DNA of 64,000 bases from Hyalella azteca (Eukaryota > Arthropoda > Malacostraca > Amphipoda > Hyalellidae). Positions 35,801 to 46,184 of this stretch are shown in pieces (position 1 is the stretch's first letter; each line of letters begins with the position of its first letter). The position numbers and the translations under genes were made by a program. The DNA lies in NCBI RefSeq assembly GCF_000764305.2, contig NW_025940698.1, positions 1 through 64,000 of the forward strand, read 5' to 3'. The notes under the pieces are model-generated. The model searched no databases and was not told the DNA's origin. It saw nothing but the letters and a program-made list of their open reading frames with translations.

Positions 35801-38800
35801 CGCGGAGTCTGGCTATTAATTAGATATGTTTTAGGTTTCACGCAGATCCTTTCAGAACTGAGGGACTTGCATGTGAGCTCTTCAGTTGCGTAATTTTTTT
35901 TTCCTTTTCATCGAAAACAAAATGACATGTATAAATCTGTAATAAATCTTCCCGCTGCGCATTTCCACCAATTAGTTCTGTTTTCAATTTCACCCTGGGC
36001 CGTCAAATTTGCTAGAAGGGCATAGCGATGTCATTTTACATGTAATATACCTGAAACCTTGTAAACACAAAATTTTGACCAGATAATGTCTGAAAGAATT
36101 CATTATTCTTATTTCATCCGATGGATTAACTAGTATGTCTTGCTGTGTCCCGTTATAAAAGATGAAAGTTCCAAGAAATTTTAAAACTCCTATTATAACC
36201 GGAACGACTCGTCTTGTCTCGGTAGTGTCCCGGAGTTCCCACGGACTGCTCGAAATTTTGTCCCGGGTTTTATTACTAACCGGGACAAACCCTGCTGCCT
36301 CGTCTCGTCTCGAATGGAAAAAAGCACCAAATCTAGAGCAGACTGAGGTAATGGGGCTGAGTGGATCGTCCTGGACACTGGATCGCAGTCATGCCTGAGG
36401 TAATGGAGATGAGCGGGAGGCGCGCACACATCTCAGAGGCCTGGACCTTCTTCGCGTGTAAAGTATGAAATTGGCGTCATTGAAATTTCGTCACTTATAA
36501 AGAAAAGTATTAGCAATTCGGACCCAACAGGTGTGGATCGGCGCACTTGGTGCTCACAAACAAGGTATATATATGCTACACTAGCATCTCACAAACAAGG
36601 CGTGGACACACTAGCAACTCACAAACCAGGCGTGGACACACTATAGCAACTCACAAACAAGGCGTGGACACACTAGCAACTCACAAACAAGGCGTGGACA
36701 CACTAGCAACTCACAAACTTTGTCGGGCAAAACAATAAAAGCAAACAGTATTTATGCATCAGCGGCGCACGGAGCAGGGCGCTGCATGTGTGGACTGATT
36801 ACGGAGGCATATTTACGGGGAGCGCTGTTGCGTGNGCACAAGGGGGGGCAGCACAAGGGGGGGCAGCACAAGTGGGGGCAGCACAAGGGGGGCGCGGCGC
36901 CGCGCGAGCTGAAGCGCTGAGATCGCGCCGGTGACTCACCGTCGCCGAAACTTCACAGCTACCCACGCGTCGCTCCCCCGCCCCACACACTCGTGGTCAC
37001 CACGCAACCCAACAACTCAAAGCTTCTGCAATAATCAGACGTCAGGAACACTTCCTATTCTAACGCGATGTGTCATAACTTCTAATGTACTTCTAATAGC
37101 TTACAATGTAACAGTTTCTCGATACTGAAAATAGGAAGAAATTTCAAGCCATAACTCTAATGTACTTTTAAATAGCTTACGACGAAGTAACAGTTTCTCG
37201 ATACTGAAAATACGATCAAAATTCAAGCAGGCGTAAGATGTGCGCCACATCATCTGCTTCTAAGTTACCAACCACCACATCATCATCTTTAGTTCAGGTA
37301 CGAATCATACCGAGCATAAGATAACAATTATGAATTAACAATAACTAATCTAAATGTTCACAGCAATGCTCACACATCAGAAACACGTTTAATTCTTGAC
37401 TTAGTGAGCTGGAAATTACTTTAAATATTTAATCTCGAGTTTATGGCCACTGCAGAGCGGCGTTCCACACTGAAACAAGTTTGGCGTTCAGAGCGGCGTT
37501 CCACAATGAAACATACTTGACGTTCACGGCAATTTTAGAACAAAGGCTTCAGGTGCAGGCGAGAAGCATGATGAAAATTTGCAACTCACATTTTCGCGAT
37601 GACGTTTAGAAGCGGCATGTTGGAGTGGATCATGAGTGAAGCAAATTAGGTGCAATAGCATTAAATATAACCTACTTTAAATATGAACTGGAAGAATCCT
37701 AGATAATCAGCGCGATTGAAAGAAATTTAGAAATTAGAAAATCTGCGTGATTGAAAAAAATTTCAAAAACCTCTGTGATAAATCATTTGAGCAGAAGTTC
37801 AGAATCCTTAAAAATGTCCTAAATATTTTGTAGCTCGAGCGTTGGAAGTGCGCAGTGTTCAGGTGAACTGATAAGTTGAGTGAGAACATCCTGGGATATC
37901 CCACATCCGCCAGAGAGCGGACACATATAGCGTCACGCTGAAAAAACAATACTGTAGTCTTTAAAAACAATACTGTAGTCTTTAAAAACAATACTTTAGC
38001 CTTGAAAACAATACTGTAGTCTTAAAAAACAATACTTTAGCCTTGAAAACAATACTGTAGTCTTAAAAAAACAATACTTTAGCCTTGAAAACAATACTGT
38101 AGTCTTAAAAAACAATACTGTAGTCTTAAAAAACAATACTTTAGCCGTGAAAACAATACTGTAGTCTTAAAAAAACAATACTTTAGCCTTGAAAACAATA
38201 CTGTAGTCTTAAAAAACAATACTTTAGCCTTGAAATACAATACTGCAATGTTGGGAAGACCTGAGTCTTGTGAAATAAAACTTTACTACGAAACAACAAC
38301 AAAATTACTGCAATGAACAAAAAATATTCACTAGGACGGAGCTTCGACTTCGCCGTTACAGTTGGCCATAGAATGCGTTCATCAATGAAGAGCAACACGC
38401 AGCGTTCTGGCGCGTCTACACGCACGAGTTTATGATATACAGAAAGCGTTATTTGGGAGCAGCCTGAGACGTTAGGCCAGTAGATGGCCTGGGTGTGGGG
38501 GTTGTTGTAGAAGCAGCGGTCAGTGTCGCCAGTAGAGGCCATGAGGCAGCAATGACGCGGCCTTCAAGCAGCGTAGCGCCGTTCTGGGCGCCACGGATGC
38601 TGGCGCCTGCTAGACATGCGGAGCATCTATCGAAGTACTAGGAAGAGAGTATACGCTCAGTAATACGACGTACCGACAGCGAGGCACAGTACGTGAGGCC
38701 AGGTATACGCTCAGTAATACGACGTACCGACAGCGAGGCACAGTACGTGAGGCCAGGCATACGCTCAGTAATACGACGTACCGACAGTGAGGCACAGTAC

Positions 38801-41800
38801 GTGAGGCCAGGCATACGCTCAGTAATACGACGTGCCGACAGTGAGGCACAGTACGCGAGGCCAGGCATACGCTGTGTGCGTAACTCGCGTTTCCTGTTGC
38901 CCCAAATTACGGGGCAGCGATGCATGGTAGGGGCGCATGGAGCAAGGCTCCAGGGAGCGTGCGCACTCAACACTCAGTAAGTCAATATAATGTAAAAATA
39001 TTTAATGTAACACTATGTAATGTAATAATATGTAATGTAATAATATGTAATGTAACAATATTTAATGTAAAACTATGTAATGTAACAATATGTAATGTAA
39101 CACTATGTAATGTAGCACCACGTAATGTAACAATATGTAATGTAACAACATGTAATGTAACAATATTTAATGTAACAATATGTAATGTAACACTATGTAA
39201 TGTAACAATATTTAATGTAACAATATGTAATGTAACACTATGTAATGTTGCACTATGTAATGTAACACTATGTAATGTAGCACCATGTAATGTAACAATA
39301 TGTAATGTAACAATATGGCAAGCATTTTTCGTAAAGCAAGAGGACATTAATGTCTCATTAACTTTGCATTGAGGTTACTGAGGTGAAGACCGACGCATAA
39401 AATAACGAGGTTTTGTCTGCCAACCTTGGGGAAAAACTCCGCTGAAGTAGCGGACAATATACAGCTATGTGTTTTGTGTGTATATACAAGATACAGTTGC
39501 GGATAAGATGTGTATTATCACTATTAGGATCTCGAAAATGTTTTATTATTGCTCTACTGCTATCCGTTTTAATTTCATATTTAATGTCTTTAACTGGACG
39601 CAAAAAAGAAGGAGCGGAGTAAATGGGTCATCCAATAAATATAGCGCCTTCAAAGAGGGGAGTGCAATCCTCAATAAAATAAATACAGGAACAACAGTTC
39701 AAACAACTTCAACTACTTGCTCTTGCAGAAGTAGCCGGTTAGTTAAGAGGCAAGAACAAATAAAAAATATGTTAAAACCTTAAGAGATGATCTTACCGCA
39801 AACTTAGATGTTGAAAATGCGCTTACGATTCCCAGAATACGTAAAACAAATAGGACAAGGTCAGCGCCGCACACAAAACATGTAAAAGCCAAGATTGTTT
39901 CGACCAAGTTATTGGAGACGACGTCGCGCCCAGCTCATTAGTTACCGCGTCCCGACCAGCTCATTAGAGACCGCGTCCCGACCAGCTCATTAGAGACCGC
40001 GTCCCGACCAGCTCATTAGAGAGCATCCGACCAGCTCATTAGAGACCGCGTGCCGAACAACTCCCAGAAGAGCTGAAGCAGAAGACTGTAGCTGCAAGTT
40101 GACATGGAAATATGCAGCAGCGACCAACACAGGCAGCAGCACAAGCTATCAGGAGGCCATCTCTCAGACAACGCTCATTATGGCCCCACCTCCACCAGCC
40201 CCAAGGGACCCGAAGCTTACATGCATTGAAGTGCTTAATGAAGCGCTGCATTGATGAGGAGGTCGTGCTTCAAGAGAAGAGCGTGAGCGGCGCAGTGTTT
40301 AATGAAGCGCTGCATTGATGAGGAGGTCGCGCTTCAAGAGAAGAGCGTGAGCGGCGCAGTGTTTAATGAAGCGCTGCATTGATGAGGAGGTCGCACTTCA
40401 AGAGAAGAGCGTGAGCGGCGCAGTGTTTAATGAAGCGCTGCATTGATGACGTGACCGCACTTCACATGTCTCTGTGAGCGGCGCAGTGCACAGAGAGCAG
40501 CAGTTTGCAGAGGCCCTGACGCAGATCCCGCCAATTAGGGCGCCGGTGGCTGACTTACGAGTCTTGCCACGACGCGCAGTTGCAGCGCCGGCACCCGCAA
40601 CCGGGAATTAATAAGTCTTAATGGTGCGGGTCATCTAGATAAGGTCGTCTGCACCGCAGTGCAGTGCTGCCTTGTCGTCTGCACCGCAGTGCAGTGCTGC
40701 CTCGTCGTCTGCACCGCAGTGCNGTCTCTTATACACATCTAGATGTGTATAAGAGACAGGCTCAGAGCTATGCGCATTCTCGGCCGGCATTACCAGCACA
40801 AGGAGCGGCAGTTACCAGCACAAGGAGCTGGCAGTGCTGGCTGGTAATTGGCGATGAGGTGAGCGGCGAGGCAGCGTGCCAGCCTGGCAGGTCAAGTAAA
40901 CCTAACGACATCGCCGCGCCAACAGACCTTTGCGTGCACCTCGGACGCCGCGCCCGGCAGCTATATTGACTAAGTCAGGAGTTCATTCAATTTAAACGGA
41001 ACTTGGAGCGCGTGTTGACTAACTTTTCTTGACGCCCGCATTTTTAACTTGAAATGAGGTGCTTTCGGTCAATAATTGAAAATCAGTATAATTTACGCGC
41101 ATTAATCTCCCAAAATTAATTAAGGAACGTCTAAACCCGCACCAATTAAAAGGCTTCCGTGCGACAATAGCGGCCCGCGTACGGCTTTTTGCACCACATT
41201 TGAAAAAAAAATAAAATCAAGAGGTAGACAAGAGGCTGTCAAGAGGTGGGCAATAGGCGGGTGACCGCAAGCTCTCGTGGGAACAGCAGGGCTTCCTTTG
41301 TTCGCTTGTTCATGGAGAAGCACCAATGAACTAAGCTTGTTAAGCAAGCAACTATCGCTCTCACCATTCAATATACAAGCTGGACAAAGATAAATATTTC
41401 ATTATTAAAGTAAGAGAAATAGACTACTTACTCCCAAAAAACGACGAATAATGTTCAGTATCGCGAGGATCAACCGCCACACGCGTGCACAGCTAGTATA
41501 ACAGACGAGTTATATAACGTGTCACCGCAAATGTCATCATCACACCGAGCCAAACAGACTTGCTTCACCGAAGCTCTAATAAACATTTGCCCAAAGCTTC
41601 AATAAACATAGCAGTAAGTTCGGTTAGAGTTCTATGCATATTTCAGCTGAAATAAAAACAATTTTCCTGGCAGTCCCAAGAGCACGGCAACTAAAGACAA
41701 TGCAATCTTCCACGCATTTGGTATAGGGTCTCGGCGCACGTAACCACCGGAACGGAGAAGCTCCACCAGAACAAATTAACAGCACAGGTTTAGTTTCAAG

Positions 41801-44800
41801 GCTCCATTGACGGCCAGACACGCATGAATGCCGTCTTGACTGAAGCGATGACACCTTTATAAGTTCCTAATTCGACTGAGAAAATAACACCTCTAAAAGT
41901 ACACGTCTCGACTGACGACATAACACCTTTATAAGTTCCTGTTTCGACTGAGGACATAACACCTAGGTATACAAGATAACGTCTCAACTGAGGAGATGAC
42001 ACCTATACAAGATAACGTCTCAACTGAGGACATGACACCTATACAAGATAACGTCTCAACTGAGGACATGACACCTATACAAGATAAAGTCTCAATTAAG
42101 CAGCATTTTGGAAGTTAAGTTGGAGCAAAGAAATGTCTACAATTACATTTTAAAAAAAGTAATACTTGATAAAGACCAGACATTAAATTCACTATCTTCT
42201 TGAAAAAAAAATCACGAGGCCGGGTCTTGACAATTTTCAGGAAAACTTAGCTGATTTCAATTCTTCTACAGTAGTGATCCATGTGGCAAGGTGGCAGTGG
42301 TGATGCCTGTAGCAAGGTGGCAGTGGCGATGCCTCTGACAAGGTGTCAGTGGCAAAGTCTCTGGCAAGAAGGCAGTGGTGATGTCTGGCTCGGCAATTCA
42401 GCGGAACCGTGCAGAGACGCTCGACAACAAAACCAAACTTTAACATCTCGGGCCACAACACGACAACAAACGCCACAAACAAATCTCCGGGTCACGGCTC
42501 AACGCCGGCAACTCGCCGGCTCACGGCTCAATGCCGGCAACTCTTCGGCTCATGGCTCAACGCCGGCAACTCTTCGGCTCACGGCTCAACGCCGGCAACT
42601 CTTCGGCTCATGGCTCAACGCCGGCAACTCTTCGGCTCACGGCTCAACGCCGGCAACTCTTCGGCTCATGGCTCAACGCCGGCAACTCTTCGGCTCACGG
42701 CTCAACGCCGGCAACTCTTCGGCTCACGGCTCAACGCCGGCAACTCTTCGGCTCACGGCTCNCGTGCTACACGCAATGCACGCAGGCCGTACAGGGCAGC
42801 AACACACTGCGTGCTATACGCAATGCACGCAGGCCGTACAGGGCAGCAACACACTGCGTGCTACACGCAATGCACGCAGGCCGCATAGGGCAGCAACACA
42901 CTGCGTGCTACACGCAATGCACGCAATCATCACATGAAGTTGAACGCAAACTTCGCACTCTCGACAGAGTGCGCGATGATCAGAGGCGATGAGGCTCGCC
43001 AGCGTTGGTGCTATAAGCCTGGAGCTCGGCAGGCAGCAACTAACAGTCTAATATTATAGCCACATATAGAACATTGTTGTCCGCAGGATGCGTTGTGCTA
43101 ATGTAATAAACAGCTAAAGCAAGTATCAAATAAATACATTCATGAGAAGTGTTGCATTTGCAAAACACTGAAGAGATTTATGGAAGTAAGCCTCGCAATG
43201 AGCAGAATTGAGGGCAAGGATGTGACTCAACGTCGACATGGGCATAGTCATGTAGAGGTTACGACATGGGCATAGTCATGTAGAGGTTCTTATTTTATGT
43301 TGCTGTAGGAACTCGTCTTCTAGCTGCCGAATATCACGCAGTGTCTAATCAATAGTACCTATCTACTTGCTGGTGTCTCATAAATTTAGGTAAGTCGCAT
43401 TGCATAATGAACATCGATATACAACAATTTCCTATATCATAACTGATGTTATAAAAAATGTACACATTTTTTATTACGGTAAATAAATAGTCAACAAATA
43501 GCTGAATAAGCATGAAAAAATTCAGATTAATATTCCATTTACGAATAAAATTATAATGACTACACGTAGTGCTAAGGATACTAAGGAACGATGATAGAAT
43601 CCCATAGGCCACCAGCCGAGCCTGCCTGGGGGCGCGCTGGTCTCAGAGCCTCAAGTGTCACAGGAGAGGAAGGACGAGACGGACGCCTGCCCTACACCGT
43701 ACACTGGCCTACAGCAACAGCGGCAGGAAGAGCCTTGTTAGAGCGCCCCACCCCTACACGCACTAAGCACTACATCGCCCCACCCCTACACGCACTACAT
43801 CGCCCCACCCCTACACGCACTACATCGCCCCACCCTACAGGACGCAATGGAAACCTGCTCAACACTCACAACAGCCCCTCACGAGATTTATAAGGCACTC
43901 GTATAAGACTAATACGGCACTCGTTCGACAAGCACTTCTATCATGAATTCCTTTTATCAGTTTTTATTTACCTTACTAAATTTTTATAACCTTAAATTAA
44001 TATTCACAACTTCTGTACTACAAACTGTTGAACAACTTCCGCTGAGTTCGGATTATCCAGCAGCGTTGGTATACATATATAGTCATCTCATCGGGAACAT
44101 TTGTAGGCCCCGAGAGTCTAAACCTAACCTCAGCGGCGATCCCTGTCCGCGAGGACGTCCTGTACACAAGCTGAGAGTAGACAAACTTGCTCCTCACATT
44201 TCAACAAAAAGCGGCAATGAAGCCTAAACTTCCCCACTCCGTGGCAATAAAAGAATGCACTAAAACAAGCAACCTGAGACGCTCTGGCGACATCCGATCC
44301 ATTGACTGCTGCTCTCGGCAGAGCCAGCAACGAGGGTTTCCAAAGCTGCCAGCGAACGCAATGCGTCCAACGCCCGATATTTTTCAGCAAACGTGGTGAA
44401 GATTGAATGAATCCACTCACACATCAAGTCTCAAGAAAAAAAAATATGATTCAAGCATAGTGCCTTACTGGTGCTTAGGAATCTGTCTCATTGGTTCTTA
44501 TACGTTAGATGCGCCGAATTACAAACTACAAATAAACTTAGATGAACGTAGAGCTACAGAGCGTGCCGAACGTAAAATTACAGACCGCACGAAATGCTAA
44601 CCAAACCCAGCAGCAGTAGCACACTCACGGACAGAGTCGCGAGTCTTGATTGACACAAGAAAAATTGCACAAGGCAAAATGAAAGCACATCAGAATATAA
44701 GTTGGGAAAGGAAAGACCATGAATTGCTTGGAGATGAGAAGACAAGAGATTAGGTTTAACTTTTGCTCAGAATTTCCGTCATACCACCACACGCAACCTG

Positions 44801-45578
44801 AAGCTTACCAATTGTCATTACAGCAAAATCCATCCTTTCAAGTTGCGTATATGTCAAAACTACAGGGACAACCCTAACCAACCCCAACGCTAACTTTGTG
44901 TTGCGGAACGCCTGTCTTGAACTCACACGCAGGGTTACGACAAGACGTGAACTCGCACGCAGGGTTACGACAAGACTTGAACTCGCACGCAGGGTTACGA
45001 CAAGACGTGAACTCATACGCAGGGTTACGACAAGACGTGAACTCGCACGCAGGGTTACGACAAGACTTGAACTCACACGCAGGGTTACGACAAGACTTGA
45101 ACTCGCACGCAGGGTTACGACAAGACTTGAACTCGCACGCATAGTTACGACAAGACTTGAACTCACACGCAGGATTACGACAAGACGTGAACTCGCACGC
45201 AGGGTTACAAGATAGCCACGCATCTGTACAGAAGAAGGTCTTGGGACGAAAGCTTCGTTCGCAAACTTGGATGCCGCAAAAAGTAAATATTGAGCTGAAT
45301 AGATTTTGAAAGAAGCCCGAGAAGGTCCACACCTAACTAAAGTATGCGCTCAAAGTGTCAATACATACATATTGAAAATGAACCATTCGTTCAAAAAGTT
45401 GCAGATTAATTATAACATAAAGCGACACTAACCTGGCAATGGGTTCTCTCTCAATGTCGTAGTCGTCCTCAATGTCGCCGTGGTGGAAGAGGGCCGCCAC
45501 TACAGGGTCCTCAGGGTCCAGTGGCAGGAAGCCTGGAGGAGGGTTGCTCGCTGCGTTGTCTCGCGTCATGCTTCCCAT
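23815..45578 (-). CDS. Drak: Drak: death-associated-protein-kinase-related Ser/Thr kinase
   Basis: Coding exons on the minus strand are 45,578-45,433, 28,694-28,476, 27,591-27,453, 27,105-26,979, 26,495-26,447, 25,885-25,706 and 25,300-23,815 (stop). All phases fit, giving about 781 residues. Kinase landmarks in order: ARGKFAAV in place of the Gly loop (first Gly is Ala), FAAKF (catalytic Lys), [11 protein letters not shown] hinge, HLDIKPQN (the HLD and PQN wording is typical of the DRAK/STK17 branch), [41 protein letters not shown]. The last exon carries a tail of about 480 residues rich in Ser, Arg and Asp, with three 14-residue repeats around [13 protein letters not shown]. Drak/STK17 kinases act on myosin light chain and cell contraction. 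The final acceptor (CTCACGAG before 25,300) is inferred from homology. Intron 1 contains adapter sequence, so linkage to the first exon needs care. Confidence 0.9.
25105..25232 (-). repeat. 42-bp coding repeat in the Drak tail, three copies
   Basis: Three nearly identical 42-bp units encode three copies of a 14-residue Ser-rich motif. The length is a multiple of three, so the frame is kept. Confidence 0.95.
25876..26012 (-). repeat. 40-bp repeat carrying the Drak exon 6 acceptor, about 3.5 copies
   Basis: On the minus strand each unit has CCTAATACCTAAC (branch-point-like CTAAC), then GCGCCCACAG and the exon start GTCCGTGGG. The real acceptor is at 25,885/25,886. The upstream copies provide near-identical spare acceptors; two have CCACAG and one is CTACAT-shifted. 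Confidence 0.9.
26066..26302. repeat. 25-28-bp tandem repeat in Drak intron 5
   Basis: About nine copies of GGCCTGAAAGACGGCCTTTA plus TATGA, some with CACAAAAGACGG. The unit is partly palindromic. Confidence 0.9.
26305..26432. repeat. 36-bp tandem repeat beside the Drak exon 5 donor
   Basis: About 3.3 copies of GCCCCGCAGGACAGTCAAAA plus GAACGACCCGTAGGAT. The array reaches within about 15 bp of the donor at 26,446. Confidence 0.9.
26698..26985 (-). repeat. 16-bp minisatellite starting at the Drak exon 4 donor
   Basis: On the minus strand the unit GTGGGTACGTGGCTGC repeats about 18 times. The first unit overlaps the exon end (TACGTGG before GTACGT, exon border 26,979), so nearly every unit carries a donor-like GTACGT. 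Confidence 0.95.
27345..27432. repeat. 24-bp tandem repeat beside the Drak exon 3 donor
   Basis: About 3.3 copies of GAACTGAAGCACAGTCCATG plus GCAT. It ends about 20 bp from the donor at 27,452. Confidence 0.9.
27976..28165. repeat. 60-bp repeat, three copies
   Basis: Units of exactly 60 bp begin near AGTGACGGTCGCTAACAAAG. They are almost identical, in Drak intron 2. Confidence 0.95.
28697..28825. repeat. 14/17-bp repeat beside the Drak exon 2 acceptor
   Basis: Copies of CATCACAACCACTG, some with an extra CAT. They start about 3 bp from the acceptor at 28,695. On the minus strand each unit ends in TGCAG-like sequence. Confidence 0.9.
28827..30140. repeat. Perfect 30-bp array, about 43.6 copies
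   Basis: The unit GTAGCAGCAGTTGCCGTGTA plus CCGCGTGGCC repeats without one change for about 1.3 kb, then ends in a degraded copy. N at 28,826 marks its left edge. Because 30 is a multiple of three, several frames stay open on both strands. These are not genes. Zero divergence suggests recent homogenisation or an assembler fill-in. Confidence 0.95.
30345..30650 (+). other. 101-codon open frame, Lys/Arg-rich, not recognised
   Basis: The frame starts [18 protein letters not shown] and has no hydrophobic core pattern, no known motif and no conserved splice neighbours. It lies in Drak intron 1 on the opposite strand. It is probably a chance frame. Confidence 0.15.
30647..30772. repeat. 63-bp direct duplication
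   Basis: Two copies centred on GAGGACAGTCACACGAGGAA. Confidence 0.9.
30773..30880. repeat. 24-bp tandem repeat, about 4.5 copies
   Basis: Unit ACACATCCCTGAGACGCGTC plus CCCT. Confidence 0.9.
30976..31659. repeat. 52-bp array with a 104-bp higher-order pattern
   Basis: About 13 units of AGGCCCTAACAGACACGTAG followed by AGGCCCCAAC/A AGACACGTGAAGACCCCACA-like sequence. From about 31,137 rightwards the C/A variant (CCAAC versus CCAAA) alternates strictly. N at 31,660 ends the array. Confidence 0.95.
31661..31871. repeat. 52-bp repeat, four copies
   Basis: Unit starts GGTATCCTGGCATTCCTCAC. Copies are identical. It is unrelated in sequence to the previous 52-bp array and lies between N 31,660 and the adapter at 31,872. 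Confidence 0.95.
31872..31909. other. Nextera mate-pair junction adapter (artefact)
   Basis: CTGTCTCTTATACACATCT is followed directly by its reverse complement, AGATGTGTATAAGAGACAG. These are the two Tn5 mosaic ends joined as in the Nextera mate-pair circularisation adapter. This is library sequence and does not belong to the organism. Confidence 0.97.
31910..32115. repeat. 22-25-bp tandem repeat
   Basis: About nine copies of CACTACCTCACTACCATTCC plus TCA. It begins exactly at the adapter. Confidence 0.9.
32285..32540. repeat. 24-bp tandem repeat, about 10 copies
   Basis: Units of GTGCAGGTCACAAGCAGAAT plus GCAG, alternating with an AAGGACGCA version. Confidence 0.95.
32732..36344. mobile_element. 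Foldback-type DNA element, copy 2, holding a LINE
   Basis: The left end (AGACTCCTGCGTCTCGCAAT, then CCGGGAC-rich sequence) and the right end (about 36,186-36,344, GTCTCGGTAGTGTCCCGGAG and GTCTCGTCTCG) match copy 1 at 10,309-11,388. The right terminal repeat is degraded. The interior differs and includes the LINE at 33,300-34,855. The stretch 34,860-36,160 is unrecognised. Confidence 0.7.
33300..34855 (+). mobile_element. Internally deleted LINE (endonuclease joined to RT end)
   Basis: The plus strand encodes an endonuclease start ([20 protein letters not shown], then [13 protein letters not shown]). It then jumps to the RT palm ([30 protein letters not shown]) and the RT thumb and C-terminus ([41 protein letters not shown]; pieces in shifted frames). 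Most of the fingers domain is missing. The 3' end is an (AAT)n tail at about 34,854-34,868. It is dead. Confidence 0.8.
36560..36718. repeat. About 30-bp repeat, five copies
   Basis: Unit ACTAGCAACTCACAAACAAG plus GCGTGGACAC. Confidence 0.9.
36836..36893. repeat. 14-bp G-rich repeat
   Basis: About four copies of GCACAAGGGGGGGCA directly after N 36,835. The G7 runs could form quadruplexes. Confidence 0.85.
37955..38240. repeat. 20-bp paired repeat
   Basis: AAAACAATACTGTAGTCTT alternates with AAAACAATACTTTAGCCTTG about 13 times. Confidence 0.9.
38640..38875. repeat. 54-bp repeat, about 4.3 copies
   Basis: Unit begins TATACGCTCAGTAATACGAC. Being a multiple of three, it leaves frames open on both strands; these are not genes. 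Confidence 0.95.
38988..39318. repeat. 15-bp repeat, about 22 copies
   Basis: Unit AATATGTAATGTAAC with ACTATG and ATTTAATG variants. The open frames across it are artefacts. Confidence 0.95.
39925..40055. repeat. 26-bp repeat, about five copies
   Basis: Unit GACCGCGTCCCGACCAGCTC plus ATTAGA. Confidence 0.9.
40222..40450. repeat. 64-bp repeat, about 3.5 copies
   Basis: Unit starts GTGTTTAATGAAGCGCTGCA. Copies are nearly identical. Confidence 0.95.
40650..40721. repeat. 27-bp repeat, about 2.7 copies, cut by adapter
   Basis: Unit CGTCTGCACCGCAGTGCAGT plus GCTGCCT. It ends at the second adapter. Confidence 0.9.
40722..40759. other. Nextera mate-pair junction adapter, second copy (artefact)
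   Basis: The same double mosaic-end adapter as at 31,872, with its second base shown as N (40,723). Confidence 0.97.
41840..42095. repeat. 33-36-bp repeat, about seven copies
   Basis: Units share CTCAACTGAGGACATGACAC or CGACTGAGGACATAACACC, with TATACAAGATAACGT or TATAAGTTCCT. Confidence 0.85.
42275..42375. repeat. 27-30-bp degenerate repeat
   Basis: Recurrent GGCAAGGTGGCAGTGGTGAT blocks, about four copies. Confidence 0.75.
42490..42761. repeat. 29-bp repeat, about nine copies
   Basis: Unit GGCTCAACGCCGGCAACTCT plus TCGGCTCAC, with a CAC/CAT switch. It ends at N 42,762. Confidence 0.95.
42763..42932. repeat. 47-bp repeat, about 3.5 copies
   Basis: Unit CGTGCTACACGCAATGCACG plus CAGGCCGTACAGGG and more. 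It starts at N 42,762. Confidence 0.95.
42933..44914. other. Drak intron 1, left of the first coding exon
   Basis: No gene is supported. A three-copy CACCCCTACACGCACTACAT repeat lies at 43,765-43,835. Short frames on both strands show no family features. Confidence 0.5.
44915..45212. repeat. 30-bp repeat, about 10 copies
   Basis: Unit CGCACGCAGGGTTACGACAA plus GACGTGAACT. A G/T variant (ACGTGA or ACTTGA) varies from copy to copy. Confidence 0.95.
45433..45578 (-). CDS. Drak: Drak first coding exon (N-terminus)
   Basis: The ATG at 45,578-45,576 opens 48 codons rich in Pro, Asp and Glu, ending [11 protein letters not shown] plus two bases AG before the donor GTTAGT. The kinase exon at 28,694 needs exactly one base to complete its first codon and then reads GKFAAV. 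Joining gives EPIARGKFAAV, which makes sense as the start of the ATP-binding loop. An in-frame second Met lies four codons in. Separation from the next exon is 16.7 kb. The alternative is an unrelated exon with a coincidental phase. Confidence 0.75.
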
Positions 45579-45596
45579 GCTACGAACCAAACCTAA

Positions 45597-45822
45597 CTTC
45601 TTGTCTCAACCCTAATAACAGGATTATTGTGCAGTCTTGTTTCAACCCTACTAACAGTATTATGCTGCAGTCTTTCCTCAACCCTAATAACAGGATTATG
45701 CTGCAGTCGTGTCTCAACCCTAATAACAGGATTATTGTGCAGTCTTGTTTCAACCCTAATAACAGGATTATGCTGCAGTCTTTCCTCAACCCTAATAACA
45801 GGATTATGCTGCAGTCTTGACA
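45597..45822. repeat. 36-bp repeat just upstream of the Drak start exon
   Basis: About six copies of CAACCCTAATAACAGGATTA plus TGCTGCAGTCTTGTCT. It begins 19 bp upstream of the Drak ATG (minus strand). Confidence 0.95.
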
Positions 45823-46184
45823 CTTCCAGCGCTACAGGTCAGTCACACAAGAGATTCGAAATATACACGCACACTTCGCCATTGATTGAAAAACAGAACT
45901 TTATTCGTTACTCTATGGGAGCAAAAAGTCCCTGTAAAATTCGAAGGATCTCAGTAGTAGCATAGAAAAATTCATAGGAGTCGCTGTTATATAAAAATGA
46001 ACAAGCGAAATTCTAGCAAAGTAAGGCTGATACGAAGCGAGGAACTGAGCGCGTCAACACCAGGACATTTTGGTGATCCCGCCTAGCCGTGATAAACGAT
46101 CAAAATAAAACCTTAATTTAGTAAACTTGAATACCTGAACTGAATAATTGGAGGCGCCAAAGTTTTGCGAAGAACAAGGAACCA

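Noticed and set aside
38920..39372. 150-codon and 121-codon frames
   Set aside because: They are translations of a 15-bp repeat on both strands.
31872..40759. Possible natural Tn5-like insertion
   Set aside because: The two sites are exactly the back-to-back commercial mosaic ends, with no transposase or target duplication.
42281..42992. Frames of 153-218 codons
   Set aside because: They cross 29-bp and 47-bp arrays and an N, and they contain no domain.
44915..45212. CRISPR-like regular array
   Set aside because: 30-bp units are directly contiguous with no unique spacers, and the genome is an animal genome.
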